A stretch of DNA of 64,000 bases from Whitmania pigra (taxonomy: Eukaryota; Annelida; Clitellata; Hirudinida; Haemopidae). Below, piece by piece: positions 39,711 to 64,000 of the stretch. Position 1 is the first letter of the stretch. Every line of letters starts with the position of its first letter. A model generated the notes under the pieces. It was not told where the DNA came from. It saw nothing but the letters and a program-made list of their open reading frames with translations, and did not search any database. Both the position numbers and the translations under genes were made by a program. Where the stretch lies: NCBI GenBank assembly GCA_021613335.1, contig JAJTWR010000308.1:103501-167500 (forward strand), written 5' to 3'.

Positions 39711-41135
39711 CTGAAGTAATGATGACGAAATATTGGAATATGATTTTGTTTAATTTAGATGCTTATTAGTTGAACATAAGAGCTTTAAAATAATCGATTT
39801 CTAAAATCATGGACAAAAGTGATAACTCTTGCAATTATTTCAATATAAACCATAACTGTAACAGATTTTTAATGAAATAATTGAAAAATGTGGAACGTAA
39901 TTGATGAATTGTTAAATGAATTTTGAATTTATTGGAGATTAAATTTGATAACCGTGAGTCTAAAATGAGCATTTTTATTTTTTTCAGATTGAATGTTACG
40001 ACAATTTTATTTTTATTTCATAATAATTTTCAATTATTATTATTACTTATCACTACAAATTTTATTACATCAGCAATAAAATTTTATTGCATTGACTTGC
40101 TTCAATTAAACGATTATCATAAATTATCATAACTCTAACAGTATGACGAAGGCAACGACACTAAAGGAAAGAGTCTAAAAGTTTAGAGAGAAATTTGAAA
40201 TAAATATTTCTTGAGTGCTGGATTGAAAAACACTTGAAAATTTTCTGGTCTGCTTATTGATCAAATTAATAATAACTAACACCAATAATTTTGGTAATTA
40301 ACAATTGATTTTATATAACTAACATTTCTACAAATAAATAACTTAACAACAATGAATTTATGAGTTTATTCTTGAGAGATAATAAATTGAAATTTGGCTC
40401 AATTTTGTAAGTAATTATTTAATTTAATTATTTATTTTTTCATTATTTATTTGGAAGAGGTTCATACCGATGTCTTCTCAGTACAAAACTTTGATAAACT
40501 GAACAGCCATTCTAATGACTTTGATAAAGGTCTCATGAATCATTTTTATGGTTTATGATGAATGAAATCACACAAACCATGATTATTGAAGATGTTGATG
40601 AAGAAGATGTTTACTGCGTTTTTCTGCAATTATCAAATAATATTTAATAAATGTTAATGATTAATTATTAAGTTTTAGATTTAATTCATTAATAAAGTAG
40701 TTTTTGATGTCTTCATTTTTCTGTGCTCGATAATGCAATAAGCATTACTTGTTTTGAAAATAAATTATATTTACTAAATATATCACCTAAATGTTAATCT
40801 TTTTAATAGGCAATAGATGCTGCAGAAACCTGTGGTAACATTTAGTGATTTTATGGCTTTTTATTTTTAATTTCATTCAATTATCAAACTTTGGTTAGCA
40901 ACAACAACAACCCTAATGATAAACTGCTATGTCATTAGAGCTTTTATTTTTTTCAAGCAGATGTGATATCGTTTGAAAATGGCCGAATGAGTGTTCTTAA
41001 AAGAGATTGATCCCGTTGCTTTTAAACGTTGATGTTAAAAAAAAACTTCAACACTTTCAACGAAATTATGATGATATTTCAGTAATTATTTAATGTTAAC
41101 TTCATAAATAACAAAGGACTGTGTTGAAGGTTGTC
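39711..41135. other. AT-rich spacer within the Ly6-like cluster
   Basis: No coding region recognised; short frames are low-complexity Leu/Ile/Phe. The promoter of the following Ly6-like gene should be near its right end. Confidence 0.4.
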
Positions 41136-42427
41136 ATGGATGGACTTTTCATGTCGGTTTTAATTGCGCAACTTCTGAGCTGCTTCCTTCACAATTGTAA
41201 GAATTACGTTTCAAAAATGAACCCCTTTATTTCTTGGATTTCTTGGGGCAATTTGGAAATTTTTTTACCTATTTTTTACACCTGAGAGTTCAGACAACAA
41301 CATTCTGGACCTCAGTTGTGAAATGTCGAATCCAAAGGTGTCGCATCTCTTACCCATTTTCTCCGCTTGCGAGAATGCAATTCATTGGTCCTGAGCAGGG
41401 ACTGAGTAAATTATTTTAAATTCAAAAACATTTTAAAATTAAAATATTAAAACAAATCTAATCTTATTTCAACAGGCCATGGCATAAGGTGCATGGTCTG
41501 TGAGCAAGACGTACAACTGAATGACCACCCCTACTGTGGACACGCATGGATACCTGAGGCCAACAGGTACATCACTCACTGTGAGGAATCACCGCCTGGC
41601 TTCCCAGAGTGGAACAGGTGCTTTAAGACCATTTACGAAGGTATTTTAATTTAATTTAATTTAACTTGAAAAAGCTTTTGATTTTTTTGTGTGTAATGTC
41701 ATGATATTGTTTGCCCAGCAAATTAGGGATTATGTTGTTGAAACGATATGGTCTTATTAATAAAATCATCTTCATATTACTTATTACAAAAAAATAGGCA
41801 ATTCAAATCATCAAATACAAATTGTTTTCCATGTTTTGCTAACTTTCAAGTTAATTTCTTCTCTAATTTTGATCAATTGGCATTTCATATTTTGTCCATT
41901 TAATTTCATTTATTTCAATAACATTTTAATAGCTTAGTAAATCAAAAATCCCATTTTAAGATCATGGTCATAGCTAACAAGGACTAGCTATATTCATCAC
42001 TATTGCTACTAAATTAATATCGTTGCTTATAATTTATTATTTTGTTGAAAAATTATAACTATTACTATTATTAAGTTCTAATTATTATTGTGGCTTATTA
42101 CTTAGTTATCAATATGAATATCAGTTGTTGTCATTATTATATTTAATTTCTGCTTAAATATGCAAATATCCAGAGCTGGAAAACGGCGACACATATTACG
42201 TACGAGAGTGTGGCCTCGGGTCTGCCATGACCCTAGACCTCGGATGCAATAGGTGGATCGAACGTGGTTATGGTTTTGATGTTGAACTGTGCGTCTGCGA
42301 AGGTGACCTCTGCAACAGGGACATCACTTACAGGGAGAGGAGTCTTTCGAAACAAGTCTTCTCGAAAACGGATTTGTGGCTTTTACTGTGCTTATCGGGT
42401 ATATTGATTGTATTGTTGAGATATTAA
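41136..42427 (+). CDS. Ly6/uPAR-like three-finger protein with C-terminal hydrophobic tail
   Basis: Exons 41136-41196, 41476-41640 and 42174-42427 join in phase to about 159 residues. Exon 1 is a signal peptide (MDGLFMSVLIAQLLSC). The mature part has IRCMVCEQ, PYCG, THCEESPPG, WNRC, RECG, LGC and the closing LCVCEGDLCNRD, matching the Ly6/uPAR CxC-x4-CN ending. The C-terminus is a run of hydrophobic residues (WLLLCLSGILIVLLRY), which fits a GPI-attachment signal, so the product is probably a membrane-anchored surface protein. Exon boundaries sit at the same places as in the gene at 36252-37283, and the phrase PPGxPxW is shared, so the two are paralogues. AATAAA at 42578-42583 is a likely polyadenylation signal. 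The ligand is not predictable. Confidence 0.9.
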
Positions 42428-43570
42428 TAGTTATTGAATGTATTAATAGTTATTTTGGGTATTAATAGTTATTCGCAGCATAACCAGGAAGTACTGGCGT
42501 GTTTAATTGGACTCGGATCGACAAAATATTTATTAATATGTCTTACAAACTGCAAAATGATTGAAAAGGCATTTATTAATAAAATGGACTGTCACAATTC
42601 AGGATTTTGAGTTTATTTTGTGCTAAATAATTTCACGTCAAGATTCGTCAAATGCCCCCCAATTAGAAATTCTGGAAACTGGACATGCGGAATAAACAAC
42701 CTTTCGAGGACGTTCGAATCTAAAAAAAAAATAACCTCTTTATATTTTTACAGTCTTCTTTTTAGCCCATTCTTTAAGATAAGCTTAATCCCCTATTTAT
42801 TTTCATCGCTTAAATTCTTTTGTTTAATTCAATTCTCGGTCTTCCACCAGTTTATTCTTCAAACAGTGAAATGGTTTTATTTGTCACGACCATACTTTCT
42901 CATTAAATTCCCGCTGTTTCCTTTCACCTGACCTTGACACGACAATTTAAACTGGGCTATTTGCAGCTGACCTGAAAGTCTGTCATAACCGTATTTACGT
43001 GTAGGCATGGCAAAAGCTATCAAGTTAGCCGATCACTTTGAATTGAAGCCACTCATAAAACAGGATTTATGCGATGCACAAGAACGTAATGCAAGCGCGT
43101 TCAATATCTTCGGAAAGTTTTCAAAAATTCAAATTTTTATTATAAATTTCCTCAATTATGCAAAAGCCTTCGCAAAGCTTCGAATGACCGATGCAACTAT
43201 ATTGGTCTAATTAATCTTCCTTGAAAATTCTCGAAAAAATGTTTCAGTTCGGTTTTCCTTCGCGACTTTCGTTTGTTCCGCAATTTCCACTCGTAAAAAC
43301 TTTAAACTTGGCTTTTAAGACGTCACTCGAAGATAAACAGTTTCAGACATTGGATGTGCGTGGTGCACTGTAGGAAGGTAATTGGAGAAGTAAAACCGAG
43401 ACGAGAAGAATATGAAAGCTAAGTAACATGATTCAAGTGATTGCTTCACAAGAACATTAAACATTCATTCTAAGTAACATTCTTCGCTTGTGCGGATTTA
43501 GAAAACACAATTTTCTTTAAAATGCACCACTTTAACGTTTCAAACCGTCCTCTTATCGGAGACATTCGAT
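42428..43570. other. spacer between convergent Ly6-like gene and NAXE
   Basis: Holds the 3' ends of both genes. AATAAA at 42578-42583 on plus suits the Ly6-like gene. No further gene was recognised in the short frames at 42620-42931 and 43007-43210. Confidence 0.4.
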
Positions 43571-55976
<12,406 letters not shown>

Positions 55977-56744
55977 CTAAATGAAAACCTGGAAGATCTT
56001 TCCATTATGTTTTATTTTCAATTGCAAAATAAACTTTCAATTTGAGAATTCTGTTTTAATTTAAACTTAATTTCTCGATCTGATATTTTACTTCAATCTA
56101 AACTTAATTCTTAATTTAATAATTTTACATTCAAGTTAAAACTCCTGCAGAATTTAGAAACTCAGGTTTCGTCTTCTCAACTCCCCGTCTCCTTCCGCGG
56201 CGCTAGTCTGGCGTCGAATGCGCCAAGCTTAAGTGATTGAATATGCGCTCAGAGATCGATCCCCTTCGAACACACCTGCATCGGCAACATTCGTTTGCAT
56301 CCGTGAAACCAGTCAATCGAAAAACTTGGGGCTACGAGAAAACTGAAGGGTACCTTCTAAGATGAAAAGCAAAAATTTATTTGTTTAATTATTCAGATTA
56401 TAATTGTTTAATTATACAAATTTTAAAATTTTCAGATTTAGGAAGGCCAGGTTTAATTTGAAAAAAACGGTCCAACTCAATTTTTAAAGTTACAGCTATT
56501 CATAATTGCATTTTTTACTGAATTTTATGCTTAATTTAATAACGCATTTTAGCGATATTTCTTAAAGGATATAAATTGTATATAATTAGTTTATCAAGCC
56601 TACAATCATTAACTAAAACGTTTAGCCAAATACTAAAACGTAATGTCTTCTTATGTTGCAAATATTGTGGCGACCACAAGTAAATAAGCGATGCTAATCA
56701 AGCAAATAATCAACGACTTGTTTGTAAATATTTTTATCATTACT
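55977..56744. other. upstream region of NAXE
   Basis: A locally GC-rich patch at about 56175-56345 contrasts with the AT-rich surroundings and could contain the NAXE promoter and a first exon. No start codon with a donor in the required phase could be fixed. Confidence 0.35.
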
Positions 56745-56749
56745 AATTG

Positions 56750-57064
<315 letters not shown>

Positions 57065-57084
57065 ATTGGTAATAGTAATTTTAT

Positions 57085-57180
57085 TTATATAGCGCTATAG
57101 GCGTAAGCATCAGGGACGCTCAACCATTTGTATAGCGCCGCATATAAGGGGCGCTTTGTGGCGGTGCAAGTTGGGTTTCG
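57085..57180 (+). repeat. dispersed 'tatagcgc' SINE-like repeat, longest copy
   Basis: tttatatagcgctatagg followed by caaccatttgtatagcgcc, ggggcgctttgtggcggtgc and aagttgggtttcgaac. Diverged relatives lie at 10546-10596 and 31866-31925. The array of AAT just before it could be the tail of the element. Family not identified. Confidence 0.55.
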
Positions 57181-57529
57181 AACACGACACGTAACGACTG
57201 TTGATTTTATCGTCTTTCGCGGGCACGCTAACCTCGGAGTCTTGCACGCAAAAAAAGATTATTAAGGATCGCATCAATTAATTTGTATTTCTCCTTAATA
57301 ACTTGATGGATAAGCGAAACCAATGTATGCAATAATACGAATTCGATTGCGTTTTGTAATTTTCCGTTGGAGTTATCAAGTGCAGAAGCCAAGAAAATAG
57401 AAAGCACTAACGTCGACAATGATTGGGATTTGTGTGAATTGAAAGTCATTAAAAATTAACAATAATTCTTTTGTGTATTTGTTTTAAAAATACATTCTCA
57501 ATCTGTTCAGTAAATCGTCAACCAATTAG

Positions 57530-57932
57530 TTCCAGTCTTCTTTTAGTCTGCTTTAAAGTTCCAAAAAATAATAATTAAATTGACTAAATTGCCCTGATAA
57601 AACCTGCACATCCTCAAAGTAATTAATGGTATTATTAACAATTTGATTATCACTACTACTGTTTATTTGATTTATGCTGGAGATAAATAATGAAAAACAC
57701 AATAAATTAAAAAAATAAATTCAAATTTCTAGTAGGATGACAATGACAATCACATGACAACAGTCTAACGACCTGCAACAAATAAATGTAATTTAGTATA
57801 ATTTTTGAGAAGAAATAATTTCTTTCAATCCCTTGCTGTTTCCGCTTCATGATATCTGGACGCAGCAGACGAATAAAACAAATTCACAATAAGAAGAATT
57901 AACCAAAGGAAGAAATGTTTCCATTTTGTGGT
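57530..57932. repeat. direct repeat copy 1 (segmental duplication)
   Basis: About 400 bases closely similar, in the same orientation, to 63573-64000. Shared tracts include aggatgacaatgacaatcac and ttgagaagaaataatttctt. The two copies are offset by about 6.04 kb and bracket the GST gene and the hAT relic. The second copy runs off the window. Confidence 0.9.
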
Positions 57933-58943
57933 ATGTTCACGATTGGAGTCGTAATTTATCGCCGGTGATTGTTTGGCAGGAGTCCACCTCGTATGAAATA
58001 TTGATCACATTTTAGAATGGAAAAGATTGATTTCTAGATTCAGGAAACATTTTTGAAACTATTCTTGTTTTTCTAATTTCCGTTTTCTTCAAATCGTCGT
58101 TTACACAGAAGTTCAAACTAATATCAGGTTAAATTGAATCTATCCGCACTCAAACTGTGTCTAAATTTAAGAGCAACCTTTCCTCTCAAGGTATTTTGAG
58201 GAATTTTGGCCGAAGGAAGAAAGAATTATTTACACCGTGAATAGATAAAACGTCGAAGCGAACTTGTACCAACACGAAATTACAATGATAGGAGCAACTG
58301 AATAATTGAACTGGTGGTAGCTGCGAACAGCTGGTTGTGTTTTTCGAGTTATTTTCAACTGCTGTTGCCTTCGTAATTGAGTGACTTTCAAGAGACATGA
58401 TGACACAACCAAACGCAATTCAATTACAATCGTAAACTCCCGAAAGTAGATTCAATTTATTTCAAATTGAAGCCATAACCAGTAATTGCTATCAAAACAT
58501 TATCTCGCTGCGTGGACTTTGATCACCAACCGTTAAAAATCTGGTTTTCTACTCGAGCATTCCATAATAATAAAAACAGCAACATGAATAGTAACAAACA
58601 TTAATATTGGCAATAACAATCAATACAACGATAAGTGATAATCACAACATCATCCTATATCGGCCTCTACCTGAAGCATACCACAAGTATCAAGCCATTT
58701 CAAAACAATGAAAACTAGGCCCTGACTTTCGACACAGCTCGTGCAACAAAAGACAGCTCGCTCAGAAGTCTGCTTACTGAAGACACAAAACAGACCCCAC
58801 GCTATGTAATCTCAAATTTTATTGCCAACAAAACGAAAACAACTTTAATTTTAGTCTATGTTTAACGTTCTCAAAGTGAAGCTTTCAACTAATGAAACTT
58901 CTTAAACCTCAAACTGAGTAGCAAAGTTCATGTGTGGACGACC
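57933..58943. other. spacer downstream of the GST gene
   Basis: No gene recognised. TTTATT at 58818-58823 reads AATAAA on minus, about 120 bases past the GST stop, and is a candidate polyadenylation signal. Confidence 0.4.
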
Positions 58944-60193
<1,250 letters not shown>

Positions 60194-61295
60194 CTGAAAC
60201 AAAAAGTTAATGTAATTTCAAATCATAATCGGATGATTGCCTAAGTAAATTATCGAAAAATAAATAAACGAAGAAAGCAGACAAACTCGCAGCAATGGTA
60301 ACCAACAAACAATCGCCGATACGAGATCGAATGAAGTCTTAAATAACGTGTAACTCCGCCCCCATGTCATGCAGCTTCTCTTTGAAAATGGTCTGCAAAT
60401 TTACTAGCAAGGCTTTCATTCCTGATGATTTGTTAAGCTTGCAAAAATTTTACCTGTCCTCATTACGCAGACATATCCCTAGATCATAATTCCTTAGTTA
60501 CTATTGGTCGATTTTGCCCTCATGTACCTCGCAGTCTAATAATTAGACTAATTAGTGAACTCACAATGATTACTTTTGGGGTTAAGCATTTGAATTATCT
60601 TCTAATTTCCAATTTGCTTTATTTGTGCCTACTCGTTAATTCAGACTCATCGACTACTTCTAAATTCAACAACTTGAAATGTTTTATTACAAAGGTCTTC
60701 TTGATCACAGTCAATAATGAATTTACATCAATATGGATTGATCACCAACTTCAGTCTCATTAATATTGCACTCAAAATAACAAATAATAAAACAAATTCA
60801 TTTGTCGACTAAAAAAATTCATGAAATTAAATAATTCTCCATATTTTTAGTGATAGGTTATGACGATGCAGTTGCTCAAAACGCTACTCCTCAAATAGCC
60901 TTATTTCGATGCACAAGTGCTGGGTGCCAATTAAGCCCCCAACCAGGGATGCCCCTTGAACTTGGAACAGACTGAAATAAGTTGGGAAAATTTAGGATTC
61001 AAAATGTAAACGCATATTATTATAATTCCTACAAGGTTTAGAATTTAAAGTTGCAATAAATATTTAAAATAAAGTAATAACAACAGACATCTCTCTTGGT
61101 ATTAAATTAAATTCGGCATTGGTTGGGTATTTCGTTGTCTTGGTGATTTTGTTTACTTTCATAGTTTGTTGACGGTTATTTGAAAGTTTGAGTCTTTTAA
61201 TACGTGTTATCATAAGCGCTTAATTGTTAATAATAGCAAATATTACTAACAAATTGTTATTAAGCATACATATAAACGATTCCGTTTTGCAAAAT
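60194..61295. other. upstream region of the GST gene
   Basis: Should include the 5' UTR exon and promoter of the GST gene; a GC-rich tract at 60350-60370 (ctccgcccccatgtcatg) may be part of it. No other gene is supported by the short frames here. Confidence 0.4.
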
Positions 61296-62720
61296 ATGAG
61301 CAAACGGTCTTCAAGTTCTCGGGATTTGCACAGCAAATATCGCTATCAGGTCCAGTGCTTAGCGTGCAAGAAGCAATTTAATAACGAGTATAAAAAACGC
61401 CATGAAGATTTATGTCATGAAGGAAAACATATTTACGTTAAAAGTTTGTATAAAAAAGGAGCCCCAAAGAATCCGTTTGAGGCTGCAAAACGTCGTCGTT
61501 TGCCTTCAGCAACAGATTTAGACAATTCTGAAACTCAGTCAAAGTCATTTGATGAAAATGATATTGTTATAAATGTTGATTCGCCAACTTCAACCATGAA
61601 AGTGAGTGAATTTAGAACAGAATCGGAGTCTGATCAATCTATGATCGAAAACCAGCGATATTTACTGTTAAAAGGAAAATTTCAGGAAATATAGGAACTC
61701 TTTACAACTGCGCAATTTGTCACGCACTAGATGGATCGCAAGAGCTGAATCTTTGAAAGCTGTGAACGCCTCCCTAGAAGCCATTGCAAAAGTACTTAAT
61801 GAAATTTCGTATCAAAAGTGTGACTCGGCGACTAAATCTAATGCTATGGGCTGATATAAAAGTATCATATTTTTGACTTTATTCTGTCTGTTATGTTTAT
61901 GAAGAATGTATTCTACAAAGTAAAGGTGTTAACTGAATCTTTGGAAGCAATTGATCTGAATGTTATTGATGCCGTAGAAAACATAAAAGCGACCACTAAG
62001 ACCTTAGAATTCCTCATCAGTGGATCAGAGATGACGCAATTAATCCAGACTGGAAAACAATTTTCATCCAAATTACACATAAATGCGGAAGACGATTTTA
62101 AGCGACATAACAGACGTAGAATGGCACCGTTGCGATTTGATGACAAAGCTAAATCTCAAGCAACATTTACAATTGAGACATTCTTTAGACGGGAGTTCAA
62201 GAAAGTTCTCGATACACTAATAAACTTTTTGAAGTCGAACATGTTGCAGTGTGTGAATAGCTTAAAGCCTCTATTTGTAATATTCAAGACACCATTTTCC
62301 AAAAATAACTTGACAATCAGAAATATTGAAAACGCCCTGCAACTGTTTCCACCAAAAGCTAAAATTGATGCCAACAGTTTGCAGGCTGAGGATGGAAATA
62401 TTATTTGAATTTTGCTTAGAGGCACAAACAATGGCTGATATCTTGATGGCTGCAAATGAACATAAATTCTCACTCAAGCAGGCCTTTAAATTCGTTTGAT
62501 TTGTTATAACAGAAAGATTTTCAGTTGCGACTGATGAGAGAAAACATAGCCAGCTTAAGTTTGTTAAAAACACTCTACGTACTAACATGACAGATGAAAG
62601 ACTAGACTCTTTGTTGCTCTTAGCTTGTGAAAGAGAATTATTAGATGAGATTAAATTACAAGATGTTATTTCTTCTTGGGCAAAGTTAAAGCAAAGGCGA
62701 ATTCAAGTTACTGAGGATTA
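61296..62720 (+). pseudogene. degenerate hAT transposase of ZMYM1-like type
   Basis: Three consecutive pieces resemble ZMYM1/TTF-type hAT transposases. At 61296-61692 is a basic N-terminus with a possible CxxC zinc finger (CLACKKQFNNEYKKRHEDLC). At 61700-62408, with frame changes, the middle part begins TRWIARAESLKAVNASLEAI and continues VNASLEAI ... SNAMG*YKSIIF. At 62500-62720 is the C-terminal dimerisation region (LKFVKNTLRTNMTDERLDSL, then ACERELLDEI). Stops and frameshifts (TGA in SNAMG*Y, a break near 62407) and loss of the region between finger and core mean that no intact transposase is encoded. Terminal repeats were not located. The nearby GST gene is on the opposite strand and unrelated. 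Confidence 0.7.
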
Positions 62721-63241
62721 AATGGGTGATCCATATTTAGATTTTTTTTTAAATTATAATTATATACAATTTTAAATGTGTATATAATATAATTTTATTT
62801 TTATTTTTCAGGGTCAGATTCATCTTATTATCGACGTCCGGATACAAGCACTAGTGAAGATTTTCTTACTACTAGTGAAGAAGTTGTATTTTTGTGTAAA
62901 AAATAGATTTTAATATTTGGGAGATATTGCACACATATTTTACTGTACCATGACTCTTGTGCTGTTAAATTTTATCAAAGTTTTGAGTCGATCATAATAG
63001 TTGCTATTAGCGAACAATAAATATTGACAAAATATTAAGAAAACATTTTTTGGAGTTGGGAAAAACTGCCCTTTATGACCCCCACTATTTTACATTCGAT
63101 ACGTCCCTGGCCCCCCAACTCATAGTTCGAACTAATTAAATTGATCGAAAGTTCGGACAAGTAGTTTTCTCAAAAATTCTTACATTATTGCTGCACTCAG
63201 CATGGGAACACATATGCCAAAGTGAAAGACGATTTGAATGA

Positions 63242-63257
63242 TAACGATAATAATAAT

Positions 63258-63308
<51 letters not shown>

Positions 63309-63340
63309 CATCATCATCATCATCATAATCATCACAACAA
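63242..63340. repeat. (AAT)n/(ATC)n microsatellite
   Basis: AAT repeats followed by ATC repeats and CAACAAGAAGAACAA. It precedes the second direct-repeat copy, as the (AAT)n array at 56750-57064 precedes the first, although the DNA between array and repeat differs. Confidence 0.9.
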
Positions 63341-63572
63341 GAAGAACAATAACAGTACTTAAAAGTTTTAGTCTCTATTTATGCTTTTAAAACAGGTTTC
63401 GCCCTCAAAAGGTGGTGAAGATACAGAATGGAAATAATAATTTAAAAAGTGACCCATTGACGTAAACGAGCTATTATCAAACAAATCAGGTATTTTATTC
63501 TGCTTTTAAAATATTCAGTTATTTTGACTTTATTTAAAACGACGAAGCGATTAAGTAGAATAATTTTATTAC

Positions 63573-64000
63573 TTCCAGTCTTCTTTTAGTTTGCTTTAAA
63601 GTTCCATAAAATAATAATTAAATTGACTTTCGATAATCAATTCCTGATAAAACCTGCACATCTGCAAACTTCTAATTCTCGAAGTAACTAATAGTATTAT
63701 TAATAATTTTATTATTACTATTGTTATGTTTATTTGATTTTTGCTGGATATAAATAATACAAAACACAATAAATTAAAAAAATAAATTCAAATTTTTAGT
63801 AGGATGACAATGACAATCACATGACAACAGTCTAACGACCTACAATGAAAAAAATGTTATTTAGTATAATTTTTGAGAAGAAATAATTTCTTTCAGTCCA
63901 TTGCTGTTCCCGCTTCATGATATCTGGACGAAGCAGACGAATAAAACAAATTGACAATAAAAAGAATTAACCAAAGGAAGAAATGTTTCCATTTTTATGG
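63573..64000. repeat. direct repeat copy 2, runs off the window
   Basis: Same orientation and nearly the same sequence as 57530-57932, with a small insertion and scattered substitutions. It continues to the last base of the window, so its true length is unknown. Confidence 0.9.

Overview
This is nuclear DNA of a metazoan. Coding exons are short, interrupted by many spliceosomal introns and recognisable only when joined across splice sites, and all conserved proteins are animal-type. Urocanase, KDM1B/LSD2, NAXE, a Pi-type GST and Ly6/uPAR proteins together do not name a species. An invertebrate with an AT-rich, microsatellite-laden genome is my best inference. Exon coordinates were derived by hand from reading frame, splice signals and remembered family homology. 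Almost every exon pair joins in a compatible phase.

Layout. (i) 1045-3733, minus: a three-exon zinc-finger protein gene with two isolated C2H2 fingers. It is followed by about 11.8 kb without a recognisable gene (3734-15549), GC-richer at the left and carrying long (ATT)n and (ATC)n arrays. (ii) 15550-25211, minus: a complete 19-exon urocanate hydratase gene with a 660-bp (CATT)n array and a (GAY)n array in its introns. (iii) 26925-28522, minus: a four-exon gene for a 176-residue cysteine-rich type I membrane protein. (iv) 29198-34862, minus: a complete 20-exon KDM1B (LSD2) gene. (v) 36252-42427, plus: two Ly6/uPAR-like genes with a broken third copy between them, which is joined to a hAT transposon relic. 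(vi) 43571-55976, minus: NAXE (NAD(P)HX epimerase), whose large introns hold a Tc1-like relic and an (ATC)n array. (vii) 58944-60193, minus: a Pi-class GST gene. (viii) 61296-62720: a degenerate ZMYM1-type hAT transposase. A direct repeat (57530-57932 and 63573-64000) brackets regions vii and viii.

The genes are not an operon. UROC1 (histidine catabolism), NAXE (nicotinamide nucleotide repair) and GST (detoxification) are metabolic; KDM1B acts on chromatin. The Ly6 genes form a small tandem family. The most unusual observations are the many 5' splice sites with a pyrimidine at +3, a UROC1 intron made almost entirely of (GAY)n and flanked by a 14-bp near-perfect direct repeat, a similar array next to a NAXE donor site, and a 71-bp module preceding two distant (ATC)n arrays.
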